A stretch of 64,000 nucleotides of DNA from Erythrophleum ivorense (taxonomy: Eukaryota > Streptophyta > Magnoliopsida > Fabales > Fabaceae). The position numbers were made by a program, and so were the translations under genes. The stretch is taken from the NCBI GenBank assembly GCA_026724425.1, contig JAIUCV010000002.1:1989001-2053000 (forward strand), read 5' to 3'. The first letter of the stretch is position 1. The number at the start of each line of letters is the position of its first letter. The notes below the pieces were generated by a model. That model had not been told where the DNA came from and made no database searches. It saw only the letters and a list, made by a program, of their open reading frames with translations. Below, piece by piece: positions 1-10,573 of this stretch.

Positions 1-3000
1 TCCCCATAATGTTGTTGGCCCTCCTAGGGTGCAAACAGGAGAGAAATCACCACCCAAGAAAAACCTTTCAGGCAGGGGAGAGGGCTTGTTCAGAAACCTA
101 CAACCCCATGGAAAAACTACACCAGCAGAAATTCCAAGGTTCAGAGCAGTATTATAAAACCCCAAAGGGAGAGCATAGCGAACATCAAACTCCTGCACTA
201 GAAGAGTAAAAGAGTTACTCAAGCAAACTTTATTAAAAGGCAAAGGGAAAAAATATATATATATATATATATTTAGGTCACACGAGGGTTATTACAGCAA
301 CAGCTTGTTCTACATGTATGCCACCAAGGAACATTCTGTAAAGGCAGTATGTTGTCCAATAATTCAAAAAAATCAAGCATTTTCTGAGCAGGTTGTGTCA
401 AACCTATACACAACCAAGTTGATAAAATAGAAATCCCGAACTAACCGAGATACCTTATGACACAGCTCTACAGAGGAGAAACAATCTAGATAGTTAAAGA
501 AACTGCTAGATAATTATTTGAGTGGTGTAGGCCATACTCCAGTGCCTCTTTTAAGGAGAAGGAGGGAGCAACAACAACAACAGTAGTAGACAGTGGGGAT
601 AACCATGTAAATAGATTAAACATATATAATATCATCCTCAGGCAGAGCAAGGGCGTTCTTTCATTACATGGAAAGGCTATGGGTGATATTAATACTCCCT
701 TCTATCTCTACAACAACCCAACATGCAAAGGAAGATAAGAGTTTCACAACAGATTCAGTTCTTGGGAACTGAATTTTGAATTTTTCATCTCTGTCCAAGG
801 AGATGTACTCCTCCCATACCATAAACCTCTCAAGTATTAATCCTAATTTCCTACTCCTTAGTTCCATTGATTCATTTTAAGATTCCTGTCTGCATCCATT
901 TGGAAAATCTACACACAACTAAGCAACAATTCTTACTCTTCTATCACTCAATAGAGAGGTTATGACATTGTCTTTGACAGATACAATTGCATTGGAAAGA
1001 AGAATTAATCGCACCTGACGCAGAAACCGCAGGCTTCGGGGATCCGGTGTGAGGCCACCAAATTGAGTGGTAGAAAGAAATGCATACCCTTTTGTAGGCC
1101 GAATTGGTGAGTTCCTCCTGTCAATCTTAAATGTATACTTCAAAGATGAGAGTAAACCATGGCCAAGCTGCCTCCTTATAGACCTAGATGACATTTGCGA
1201 TGGATCTGTCAAGGTACGCCATCCAAGGTTGTACACTAAGTCATGATGCTTTGTTGAGAATAAGCCAAGAGACATGCCCAACTGTCGCTCTTTGTATGAA
1301 GAATACTCTTGCCAATCTTGGGAAAGCAAAGATGCTCGGACCACAATAGGGGTTACCAATCCTTTAACTCGAGGTGCAAAGACCCCAACACTCACCTCTG
1401 ATGTTTGATTGGCACCATATGCCAGAGAACCATCCCATATATCACCATAACCTAACAAGTTTTTGTACTTAAGAGCACCTTCAACAGTCCAAGAACTAGC
1501 CTACAAAAGAATCACAGATTTTTCAAAAGGGAAAAAAGAAATTAGATTCACTTGCTCATCCATTCATGGGTAGCCTGAAATTCAAAGTAATATGCACTAT
1601 CTAATAGAAACAAAGCCTGAAACAAAAATATTTAAAATTTACTTCTACTCATCAAGAGGAAAAGATTACAAGTGAGGTTCATCTCTTCATCATACTCACT
1701 AGATTAGAATGTATTAACCTACAACAGGGATAGTTGAAGCAGTCATTCATATGCTAAAAAGTCACTGGCCGCAAATTATATGTGTCAAGTTCTGAAAATC
1801 TAAACAATTCAACAATATTTGACATGGCAAAGCCAAGTAAACTGTATTTTCCTTTTCATTTTTTTGTTTTCTTGTAAGAAAAATGTTATCAGAAGATCTT
1901 AAGTAATGTAACCCACATATTAGTAGGAACCCTAAATGGAGAAAGTAGAAAAAGAGAATACAACAACAAAAAAACACAAGGCCAACATCAGAATGGAGCT
2001 CCAAGTAAATACAAAATTTGGAATCTTCACCTAAGCTCCATTATAAAATGTACCCTTGGAAATATTTCTCTCAAATCAAACAGTGTGCATCAGCCAAATG
2101 TAAACAACATCCAATAGACAAACTCTTGCTCATATCTAAGCATCAATAGCCACAGCGAAGAAAATAAGCAAACATAGTTATTTGTAATACATAAATCTGT
2201 TGTGTTTTCATATGTTCAATTCCTCTCATACTATGAGGTCACCAAGCAGGAAAATCGGCCACTGCCCTTAGTCCCCTGTTCCCCTAAAATCTGGGAAAAA
2301 ACAGGTTGGTAGATTCCTTCATAGAGAAAAGGATGAAGATACTCTCAACAATTTAACCATAGTCTTACAGCAGCCGGGCTTGTGGAAGAAACGGGTGAAG
2401 ATTAAAGGGATCTGTATCAATACTAGCTATCCCATGAGACTTGACCCATTAGATCCCTTGTCCACCAAACCAAAACATCAGTCTAACAGCAGCCTAACCA
2501 AGGGCTTGTGGAAGAAACAGAAGAAGATTACTAAAGGGGATCTGTGTTTCTCCCAGCAATCCCCAGTAAGACTTGACCCATGATCATTTATCCACCAAAC
2601 CAATATGAAGTGAGACTTTTACTGCAGGGTCGCTGCCACCAAAGGTAGAAGGTTCTCAGTCCAAAAATAATAATAATATTATACTAATCCCTAGTATCTG
2701 ATAACCAGCTAAACTATGATCATTAGCATAACATAAAAAAAAAACAGAGAATTTGCAGAGGTCTGACCTACTTTGAAGCCCACATTAAGGATCTGGAATA
2801 AAAATACGGCCTCAGACCTAATAGCCAATGTATGGGCTTGCTGGAAACTACAAACAACGCAAACAAAATCTTGACTTCCAGTCAAGTTTGTTATTTGACA
2901 TCTGCACTAGTTCAAAAATATCTAGCACTGAATGAGTTGTGCTTTTATGGACATAAATATGCGATGTACCAATGTGGTAAAAACAACAACATTGCTTATA

Positions 3001-3816
3001 TGTCATTTTTATTCAAGCCCGAAAAGTACGCAGCATTGCCAATTTCTTTACAATGCCTCAAATCATACTAACATCCCTCAATTTACGTGAATCTAGTACG
3101 CAAAGACGTGATAGTGAATATTGTGCAAATATTCTTTCCATTATCCTTCTCAATTCTCAGCAACCAAACACCTTATATATATAACTAAGCCACTCTCCAA
3201 TAACCCATAAACTGCAAATTCAAAGCCACAACCCCGATTTAATGTCAAAACCCATAACAAAGACGATAGAATAAGATTGTACCGAAGGTTTCATATAAAC
3301 GCCGCATTCACCAGAAATTTTGCTATTGGTCTCGGAAACCTGGACAATGACATTGGCAGTGTCACCCAACTCTGGCGGTCCAGCCTCAAGCGTAATAGTA
3401 CTAGAATCAAAAATACCGAGCCTCTGAAGCTTCGCAAGGGCAATTTCCGCCGCATTTAACAGCTCTTGCATAGTTGTGGCGTTCTGTATCCCCTGCAGCT
3501 CGGCCTCAATTACCCAATCCTTGGTCTTTGTATTGCCCTTTATCAGCACATCATGGACTCGGATAGGAACTTCCTCCGACGACATCCGCCGGGCCAGGTG
3601 ATTTATCTTGAACCGCTGCTCACGCAAAATAGAATCTTTGGATTGAGGTTTCTGCAGGTTCGGTTCTTGCAGGTCGTCTTCTTCTTCATCTTCGTCGTCG
3701 TCGTCGTCCTCGTAGTCGTCTTCTTCTGTCTCGCCATTGGAAGACTCTTGCCGCTCCTGGCCATTGTTAGGGTTAGGAGGGAATGGAGCTTGATTTTCTT
3801 CTTCGGAGTTAGCCAT
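1..3816 (-). CDS. SAM50: SAM50/Omp85-family outer membrane assembly protein, 3' end cut off by window
   Basis: This is the plant homologue of SAM50, the Omp85-family core of the mitochondrial sorting and assembly machinery, which inserts beta-barrel proteins into the outer membrane. Three exons are visible on the minus strand: 3816-3283, 1500-1015 and 192-1, all joined in phase 0 with GT/AG borders (404 codons so far). The start at 3816 gives MANSEEENQ and is chosen over an in-frame Met 18 bases upstream because family members begin this way. Residues 35-55 are a very acidic Asp/Glu run. The region IRVHDVLIKGNTKTKDWVIE onwards is the POTRA domain. Exon 2 carries YKNLLGYGDIWDGSLAYGAN and later barrel strands, and exon 3 carries FLGGDFSPVCTLGGPTTLWG. 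By comparison with family length about 120 C-terminal residues lie outside the window. No lesions are seen in the visible exons. The neighbour on the right is the BMF3 relic, the same order as in Arabidopsis. Confidence 0.93.
2363..2605. repeat. Two-copy tandem duplication inside SAM50 intron 1
   Basis: Two diverged copies of a unit of about 120 bp lie head to tail, at about 2363-2478 and 2482-2605. Shared blocks include acagcagcc, ggcttgtggaagaaac, agattaaagg/agattactaaagg, agacttgacccat and tccaccaaaccaa. It is intronic and has no coding role that I can see. Confidence 0.7.
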
Positions 3817-5629
3817 ATGAAGTGAACAGAGCAAGTTTGGTGAGATAGACAGAGCGGAAGAGCGAGTCAGTGAGGACGAGCCAATTACGCAGCAGAAAGA
3901 CGGCGATGGAGGAGCAGATTGTAATTCACCGTTAGAGAAAAGCGAGAGAGAGATGGAAATTGAAAAGAAAAAAAAAAGATTTTATAGATAGAAAATATTT
4001 AATTTTTATTTTTAATAATTAAATAATAATTAATAGATAATATTAAATAATAATTATAAAATTATAATTATAATTTTAATCTTTTGTTTTTTATTTTTCA
4101 GTGCCATTCTAAACATGTTATTTTAATCTTTCAGTCATTAAAATATTCTTACATTAAGAAAATATCATTTAAATTCTGAATTAAAATAAAAATATAACAA
4201 TTTATTACATGATTTTGACTATAGTAAAAAAGTTTGGCTTAATTTTGAAAAATTATTTTTAATTTAAAAAGTTTTCTTTCAAATTTTTAATTTTAAATAT
4301 TAATTAAAATTTATTATTTTTGTTTTAGTCTAAAATTTAAGAAAAATTTTTATTACACTTTAAAGTTGATTTTTAATTTTTTTCACAATAATATGATTAC
4401 TATTTATAATTAAACCATGATTTAGAAAATTAAAATATATTTTCTCAATATAATAGAAAAAAAGAAATCAAATAATTGCGGAACCCACGAAAGAGAGAGA
4501 AGCAAAGAAATAGCCCCACCTAGTGTACTAAAATGTAACTCGATCAAGCAACTGTAAAGGAAAAGAGATCTAAAAAAATTCACCATAGATTGCTCCACCA
4601 TATGGAGGGAACTTGCTAAAGCAGTAAAGCATAAGTAAGGGAATCTTAATTGCTCTTCAGTTTACGCTTAGGCCATAGGCCCTTTGTCCTCACCAAGAGG
4701 GGGCTAATTTGGAAACACCATTGGCTCTTGGGTTTGGTTCCATTGCCATGGCTAAGCTTTGGGCATTTAAACAAGGGAGGGCCATTTGCGGCTTTAAACA
4801 GGAGAACTAGTCCAGACTCCTATAATCCCAGTCACTATAGCACATCAATACTGATCCGATCCATTGTTGTGTTTTGCAGAGTTTTGATGGAGAAAATTCG
4901 TCATGTGAAGATTTCACATCTAGCCAGAACTCAAACCATTCAAGCTCCTTTGTCTCAAGATTTCCTAAAATTATATATATGTTTTTGTATTTTAACAATA
5001 TACATAAATTTCGCCTAAAATAAAAAATTATCTTTTATTTTAATCTAATTTTAAATTTTTTTACTAAAATATTTTTAATTAATCTAAATATATATTTTTA
5101 AAAATTACAAACAATTTTAAGTGAAGGATATTTTGGTTAAAAAATTTAAAATTAAGATGAAGTATAATATAACTTTCTATCTCAAAATAGTTTTTATATA
5201 TTTTAAAAATAGAATAGATATTTATATAATTTACTCAAAATTTTATTTTTCAACTTCTCTAAAAGAATATTTTTTAACTAAAAAAAAATAAAAGAAGACA
5301 TTTTTTTGTATTCATTATTAAATTCTTCAATAAAAATATCACACGCAGATTTTTTTTGCAACTCAACATTATATAATCAGGTCCTATAAAAATTTGTGTA
5401 TATGTTATGATTTTATTAAAAAGAACTTAATAACAAACTTTGAGAGATTTTATTAAAAAAAAAAAAAAAAGCTTGGCAGGTATTTGTACAAATGTATTTG
5501 GATCACACTTATTGACTTATTTTTGGTACAAGAAAAATTTTGTAACTCGATGGTATATATATAAATTAGAAATTATTCCTATTGATTTAGTTATTTAAAA
5601 TATATATAAGTATTATTTAAAAGTTTTTT
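3817..5629. other. Intergenic, AT-rich, SAM50 upstream region
   Basis: Bases 3817-3960 are the likely 5' UTR and core upstream region of SAM50, with purine-rich GAGAGA-type sequence. From 3970 onward the DNA is A/T-rich with no coding signal. Bases 4480-4960 are of higher complexity and less AT-rich, with a chance open frame on the plus strand that matches nothing I recognise. I see no RNA gene here. Confidence 0.6.
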
Positions 5630-6195
5630 TTTTTACACAGACCACCAAATATGCAAATACTGGAATAAAAAAATTATATGTAATTATTTATATTTTTATT
5701 ATCAAATTTTTAATTAAAATATAATAAATATATATTTCTTCAATAATACTATAACAAATATATTATATATATATTATAATTATATATTTCTAGTTAAACT
5801 ATATATTTATTATGATATTATTAAAAAAATAACTTATATACATTTGTTATTATGTTATTTAATTATAATATAATAAATATATAATTTTTTAATAATATTA
5901 ATATACGATTATGATTTTTGTACATTATGATTCTCTAATTAAAAAATATATTTATTATGATATTATTAAAAAATAATATATTATTCATATTTTAATTGTA
6001 GAATTTGATAATAAAAATATAAAAAATTATATAAAAATTTAATTTATCATTAATAAACAAAATATTTATTATATTTTAATTAAAAAATATAATAACAAAA
6101 TATAAATAATTATGTCCAAATCTAACCAAAATATACAATTATTGAAAATCATATTTTTCTTGTTTATACAGACAGCGAAGTATGCAAATACTAGA
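5630..6195. mobile_element. AT-rich element with about 50-bp inverted terminal arms
   Basis: Bases about 5676-5730 and about 6063-6113 are imperfect inverted copies of each other; both arms read taattatttatattttt and end in taattaaaatataataaat. A further direct duplication brackets the arms: acagaccaccaaatatgcaaatactggaa near 5636 corresponds to acagacagcgaagtatgcaaatactagaa near 6167, shown here as positions only for longer stretches. The structure fits an AT-rich MITE. Related sequence occurs at 62575-62890. No protein is encoded. Confidence 0.5.
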
Positions 6196-6334
6196 AGGCA
6201 CCCGTTTACGGCACGGAGCAGCTCCTCGTCGCCACGCCCTAGGACCCACAAAACTCAAATTCAAATCAGGTGCTGTGTAAGACTGCGAGCGACAACGTAA
6301 CAGTGACGACGACCGCCGGGGGTTTTATTCCGAA

Positions 6335-9300
6335 ATGGCCAACGATGACCTCTTCTCTTCTTTAATTTCAGATATTAGGGCCTACACTGGCAGAGACCCT
6401 CTTCTTCCTTGGCTCCGGCGTGCCTCTCTCTCTCTCTCGCTTTGATTTCGGATTCTTTTACTCAGCTATCTGCTGATTGCTATCTTTATTAATTGCGGAA
6501 GGATCCGAAAGACGAAGGATACCCTGCCTCCTCATACCCTGAAGGAAAAGCTACCCGGGTTCTTGCAGCAGTGCTCACAGATGTTCGAATCTGATCGACG
6601 ATATAGAAATGACATGCTGTGTCTTCGAGTTTGGCTGCAGTTGGTAACTGAAACACCATTTTCCTGATTTCTTTTTTAGTTGTGTGGCTATCGAATAGTT
6701 TATTATTCTACTCTTTGGTTTATGAGAAATGGGATTGGGAGAAATGACGATGAAAATTGAGTGATGTAATGTCTTGAATTATTGTTTCAAGTTTTATTAG
6801 GTCGATTGACAATTAAATATATATCTTAAAAATTTTATAAATAAATGCAAATAAATTTTAAATATTGATAAAGAGAAATAATTAATTTTATCCAATCATT
6901 TTAATATTTGAAAAATATGTTATTAAGAGAAAAAAGTTAAATAAACGCTTTTTGGTGCTCTTGTATTTTTTTTAAATTTCTTTTCATTTCAATCCTTTCT
7001 TTCCGTTATTACTTTTAATTTTTAATTTTTTAAATTTATTTAAGATGAAATTAAAAAAATTCAAAATTAGTTGAATTTGAACCCATAAAATTTTTACCGA
7101 TTCAGTTATTTCTTGACTAATTTTTTAACATTCGGATTTTAGAGGTCAACCAAACTAGTTTGATCGGTTTCGATGCAGAAATGATATTAAGTTTGCTAAT
7201 TTTCAGAAAATCACCCATCATTACGTTGTAGCTTATGATTCAGATTTTTAAATTGGAACAAGGGGATAATGAAGTTGTCAATAATTTTTCCCTCTGATTC
7301 GTAAATGGATTATGTGGATGATCCGAGAGCCCTTTCGAGAACCATGGGGCTTAATCATACTGGGACCAAACTTTGTCAGTTCTACCAAACATATGCTCTT
7401 TACTATGAGAAAACAACGAGATACGATGAAGCCGAGAAAATTTACCATCTGGGAGTGAAGAAGTAAGTTTCTTTACCCTAATGTTGGAGGGGTTTGGGGG
7501 GAGGGGAGGCAACCCTTTCCCTTATTTGATATGGAAAAATTGGAGTGGAGAGGAAGGGAATCCGCTCCAAACTTTCTCTCCCAAAAGTGGAGATATTGGA
7601 AGGGAGAGAAATTTGTTAAGTTTGTTTGACCAAATTATTTTTATTTTGTTTTTACTTCAAATATAATATAAATTTTATTTTTTTAATAGGATTTAAAATA
7701 TTTTTTTATAATAAAAAATAAAAAAAAAAAGTTTTTTTATAAAAATATTTGAAAAATAAAAAAATTTAATTAAAGATATAATTATCCATTAATCTTTTCT
7801 CATCTCTCCTCTCCCCTCCTCATCCAAACAATATATCATTAAAATTCCTTATCTCCCCTTTCCTCTAAATCAACCAAACAACATATCATTAAAATTCCTT
7901 ATCTCCCCTCCCCTCCCTTCCCCTCCATTGAACCAAACACTTCCGTAGGCAATCAGCATTTTGTTTTTAAATAAATGAGTAATGTTGTAAACTAACGGCC
8001 TCCTATTTTGCGTTTCACATCGTATAGCGTTACACTGCTTCCAGTTCCAGAAGAACAAAAGATTCTACCTTTTGCACAAACAAATATTTCCAGCCTCCTT
8101 GATGGCTGTCAAATGCGAAGACAGCCCTTTCCTGTACTACACTTGCTATTTATTTTACCCTAAACATAATGTAGATGGGACACGAGCTACTTCGAATAAC
8201 CTAGCTTACAGAATCTTTGATTGGAGCAGACATCCCATTCAAGTTATTACATTGTGTTTACTTACAATGAAATGCGGATAAAACCCATCAAATTGCATAA
8301 TATTATGCCTTGGAACTTAGTACATACTACAAACATAATTTTGCATCGAATTTTCATCCTCATAATTTAAATTTAGCATATAGGCATAGAACATAACTAC
8401 TTCAATACTTGAACTGGTATGAGATGCCTTTTCCACCCCTAATTTTTAATTTTCATGTTCACCTTTCCTTTACTGTTGAGGAGTCTTGCTGAGCACATGG
8501 ATGAGTTGCAGAAATCATATGAACAATTCCTTGATCGAATGGAAAGAAAGAATAACAAGAGAATCCATGTATTGCCCAGCTTTCTTCCTTTATTTTTCGT
8601 GAGTGTTGTCTTGGGCCTGAAATTGTTGTTATAGTGTTATTCAGTTAGCTAATTTTAGAAGAATTCCCTTCAACAGCAAGATGTGAGAGCTTCAAAAAGG
8701 CCTCCAAAGAACATCCCTCATGACAATAAGAATGAGGGAAAAAATGAAGCACGCGGCTTTGAGGGTGTGCGTATAGGACCCCAAAGTTCAAAGTCTATAG
8801 CTAAAGGGCAAGCTAATGATAGACATTTAGACACTAAAATGGACGAGTGCAAGAGGTTTTCTGGAGATGACACGGTTGTGGTTAAGTATGTTGACACTGC
8901 CGTTGTTGGGAGGTCTGAAGCCGAAGGTGACTGCCATCATCGATTGGTGGATTCTACAATAAATATGAAGGAAGCAATGAACGCCATTAATAGCATGTTC
9001 CGTGAGCCATTAGAGGATGTTCCAGCAGCCAGGAAATCACAAAGAAACCAATCAAAAAAAGATCATAGTACACACAATGGAATTGAGGTTTTTATTGATG
9101 AAAACTTGGATAATGGTATTAAACCATGCGATCCCCCATCTCTGCAGCACAGAACTGAAGCTGGCCCACCTCACCAAGAACCACTTCATATATATATTGA
9201 TGATGAAGGATGTAGTGAGGCTAGTGGCGTGAATGATGAGAACGACTTGGAGCAGAGTGTTGTACGGAATTTAGCGGAAGATCCTTCTTCCTCTGCTCCC

Positions 9301-9770
9301 CCACTAAAAGCTTTTGCTTTTGCCTGTCCGAAGGATCTTCATTCTGAAAATTGTGGTGATATGGATGTTGAAAGCTCCCGTAATTCAGAGAGGACACAGT
9401 TGTTTTTTGATTTGTTGGCTCTGCCATTTTGGATGATCCCGAGGTAGAAAATGTTTGCCACCATGGTTTAGCAGACCCCACAATCAATATGAGGGAAGCC
9501 ATGGATGACAAAAACAACATGTTCGGGAAGCCAATCGATTTTGTGAGGAGGAAAAGATCAAATAAGCAGGAGAAAGAACCCGAGAGTAATAGCAGAAAGG
9601 AGTTTGATGGGTTTTCAATACTTGCTGATGATGATCAGGAACATCAGCAAGGTCCGCCACCACCAAAATTGCCAGGAAATTCGGAAGAATCTGATTTGTT
9701 TGAGCCAACTCTCCTCACAAAGGAAGCAATGGACGACATAAACAAGATGCTTAATATGTCATTGAATTAA
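6335..9770 (+). pseudogene. Bub1/Mad3-family spindle checkpoint gene (BMF3-like), decayed
   Basis: Plant Bub1/Mad3-family proteins act in the spindle assembly checkpoint at kinetochores. Five former exons are recognisable: about 6335-6417, 6502-6643, 7305-7462, 8484-8568 and 8677-9770. Together they encode the TPR-like Mad3/BUB1 homology region 1 (FLQQCSQMFESDRRYRND, FYQTYALYYEKTTRYDEAEK, LAEHMDELQKSYEQF). The long last exon carries three copies of a motif of the type INMKEAMNAINSMF. Lesions: the exon 1 donor lacks a usable in-frame GT (an in-frame join needs a GC donor at 6418); the acceptor of exon 3 reads gtaa instead of gtag; there is a one-base frameshift near 9388-9392 between the frames of SSRNSE and EDTVV; and an in-frame TGA follows EDTVVF near 9408. 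Introns are kept, so this is not a retrocopy. An alternative is a functional gene with unusual splicing, but the last-exon frameshift plus stop argues against it. Confidence 0.8.
7475..7955. mobile_element. MITE-like element in third intron of the BMF3 relic (family A, copy 1)
   Basis: The left end is G-rich (gaggggtttggggggagggg) and the right end is its C-rich counterpart (cccctccattgaaccaaac), around an AT-rich centre. A block of about 35 bp ending in ttaaaattccttatctcccct is repeated in tandem at about 7824-7858 and 7875-7909. A second family member is at 38707-39070. Exact ends and target duplication could not be fixed. Confidence 0.5.
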
Positions 9771-10054
9771 GACCAAGGTGATTACTGATTACATTTTTCC
9801 AGCAGAGGTGCCTTTAATTTGCATGAGCTACTGAAATATGAGCTATCTGTTTCGTGAGGGGTTGTGTGTTTTCTAATATCTTTTGTCTCATGCGAACGTT
9901 GGTGTTTATGGAACTCGAAGGGAGTATAGCAAATACAAACTTGGTTATATTACCCGAGGCAACATTGTAAGTCAGTTTATTGCAGAAATACACCAAAACG
10001 TTAAATCAACAGAAATTAAAAGCAACAACATAATAACCAAGATCAAAGTGAATC
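9771..10054. other. Short gap between two convergent gene relics
   Basis: This 284-bp stretch lies between the stop of the BMF3 relic on the plus strand and the stop of the Ole e 1 relic on the minus strand. It would have held both 3' UTRs. No further feature is seen. Confidence 0.6.
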
Positions 10055-10573
10055 TTAATGCTTGTCAAGTAGAAATGTTTGTGAAAGATGGAAAGCCAAG
10101 GGGCCAGCAGCATAGACAACAGCCTCGTATTTGCATTCATGCACTCTCTTATTCTCATAACGAAGTGGAGCCCCATTGAGGCCATAATTGATATTCGAGA
10201 GAAGGCTGCATTTTTCAATAGAAGACCAAACGGGCTTCACCTGGCAAGAGTGGACTGGATGGTCCTTGAGATAGTTGTGCATTTTGAACCCTTCAAGAGG
10301 TACATATAGTAACCATTTTTGTCTGTCTCGAAGACCTCGTAGTAAGTAATTGACCTTTGTGGCTTTTGCAGGTAACACTTACTTTGGCTGAAGGGATGGA
10401 CTTGGCCCCAATCAAAGACCAAGTTCCAGAGTGCTCACAGCCCTGAGCGTGACTTCCACCACCACCCCTATTTTCTTCTCTGTTGTTGTTGAGGCATCTT
10501 CACCAGCTTGTGTATAAAGGAAGGCAATGAGGAGACATGGGTAAAAAAGGATAACGAGGTGCCTACTTGCCAT
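10055..10573 (-). pseudogene. Pollen Ole e 1-like secreted protein gene, frameshifted
   Basis: Ole e 1-like proteins are small secreted Cys-containing cell-wall proteins. The minus strand opens with ATG at 10573 and encodes a good signal peptide (MASRHLVILFYPCLLIAFLY, then TQAGEDASTTTEKK). The family sequence then continues in three different frames: EHSGTWSLIGAKSIPSAKVS and VTCKSHKGQ; then SITYYEVFETDKNGYYMYLL; then GFKMHNYLKDHPVHSCQVKP through NINYGLNGAPLRYENKR and YEAVVYAAGPLAF, ending at TAA 10055-10057. At least three frame changes are needed, near 10450, 10348 and 10288. The first also appears to have lost bases around the expected YCQSC segment. No intron explains these shifts. Position next to the BMF3 relic matches the Arabidopsis order At5g05500-At5g05510. 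Confidence 0.78.

Noticed and set aside
3466..3825. Plus-strand frame rich in Val/Phe opposite SAM50 exon 1
   Set aside because: Antisense shadow of the acidic Asp/Glu run of SAM50.
4650..5018. 122-codon open frame on the plus strand
   Set aside because: No family resemblance, low-complexity tail running into AT-rich DNA, no splice or promoter context. Treated as chance.
6335..6502. A normal GC-AG intron as proof that the BMF3 gene is functional
   Set aside because: A GC donor would restore the frame at exon 1, but the lost acceptor at exon 3 and the frameshift and stop in the last exon remain.
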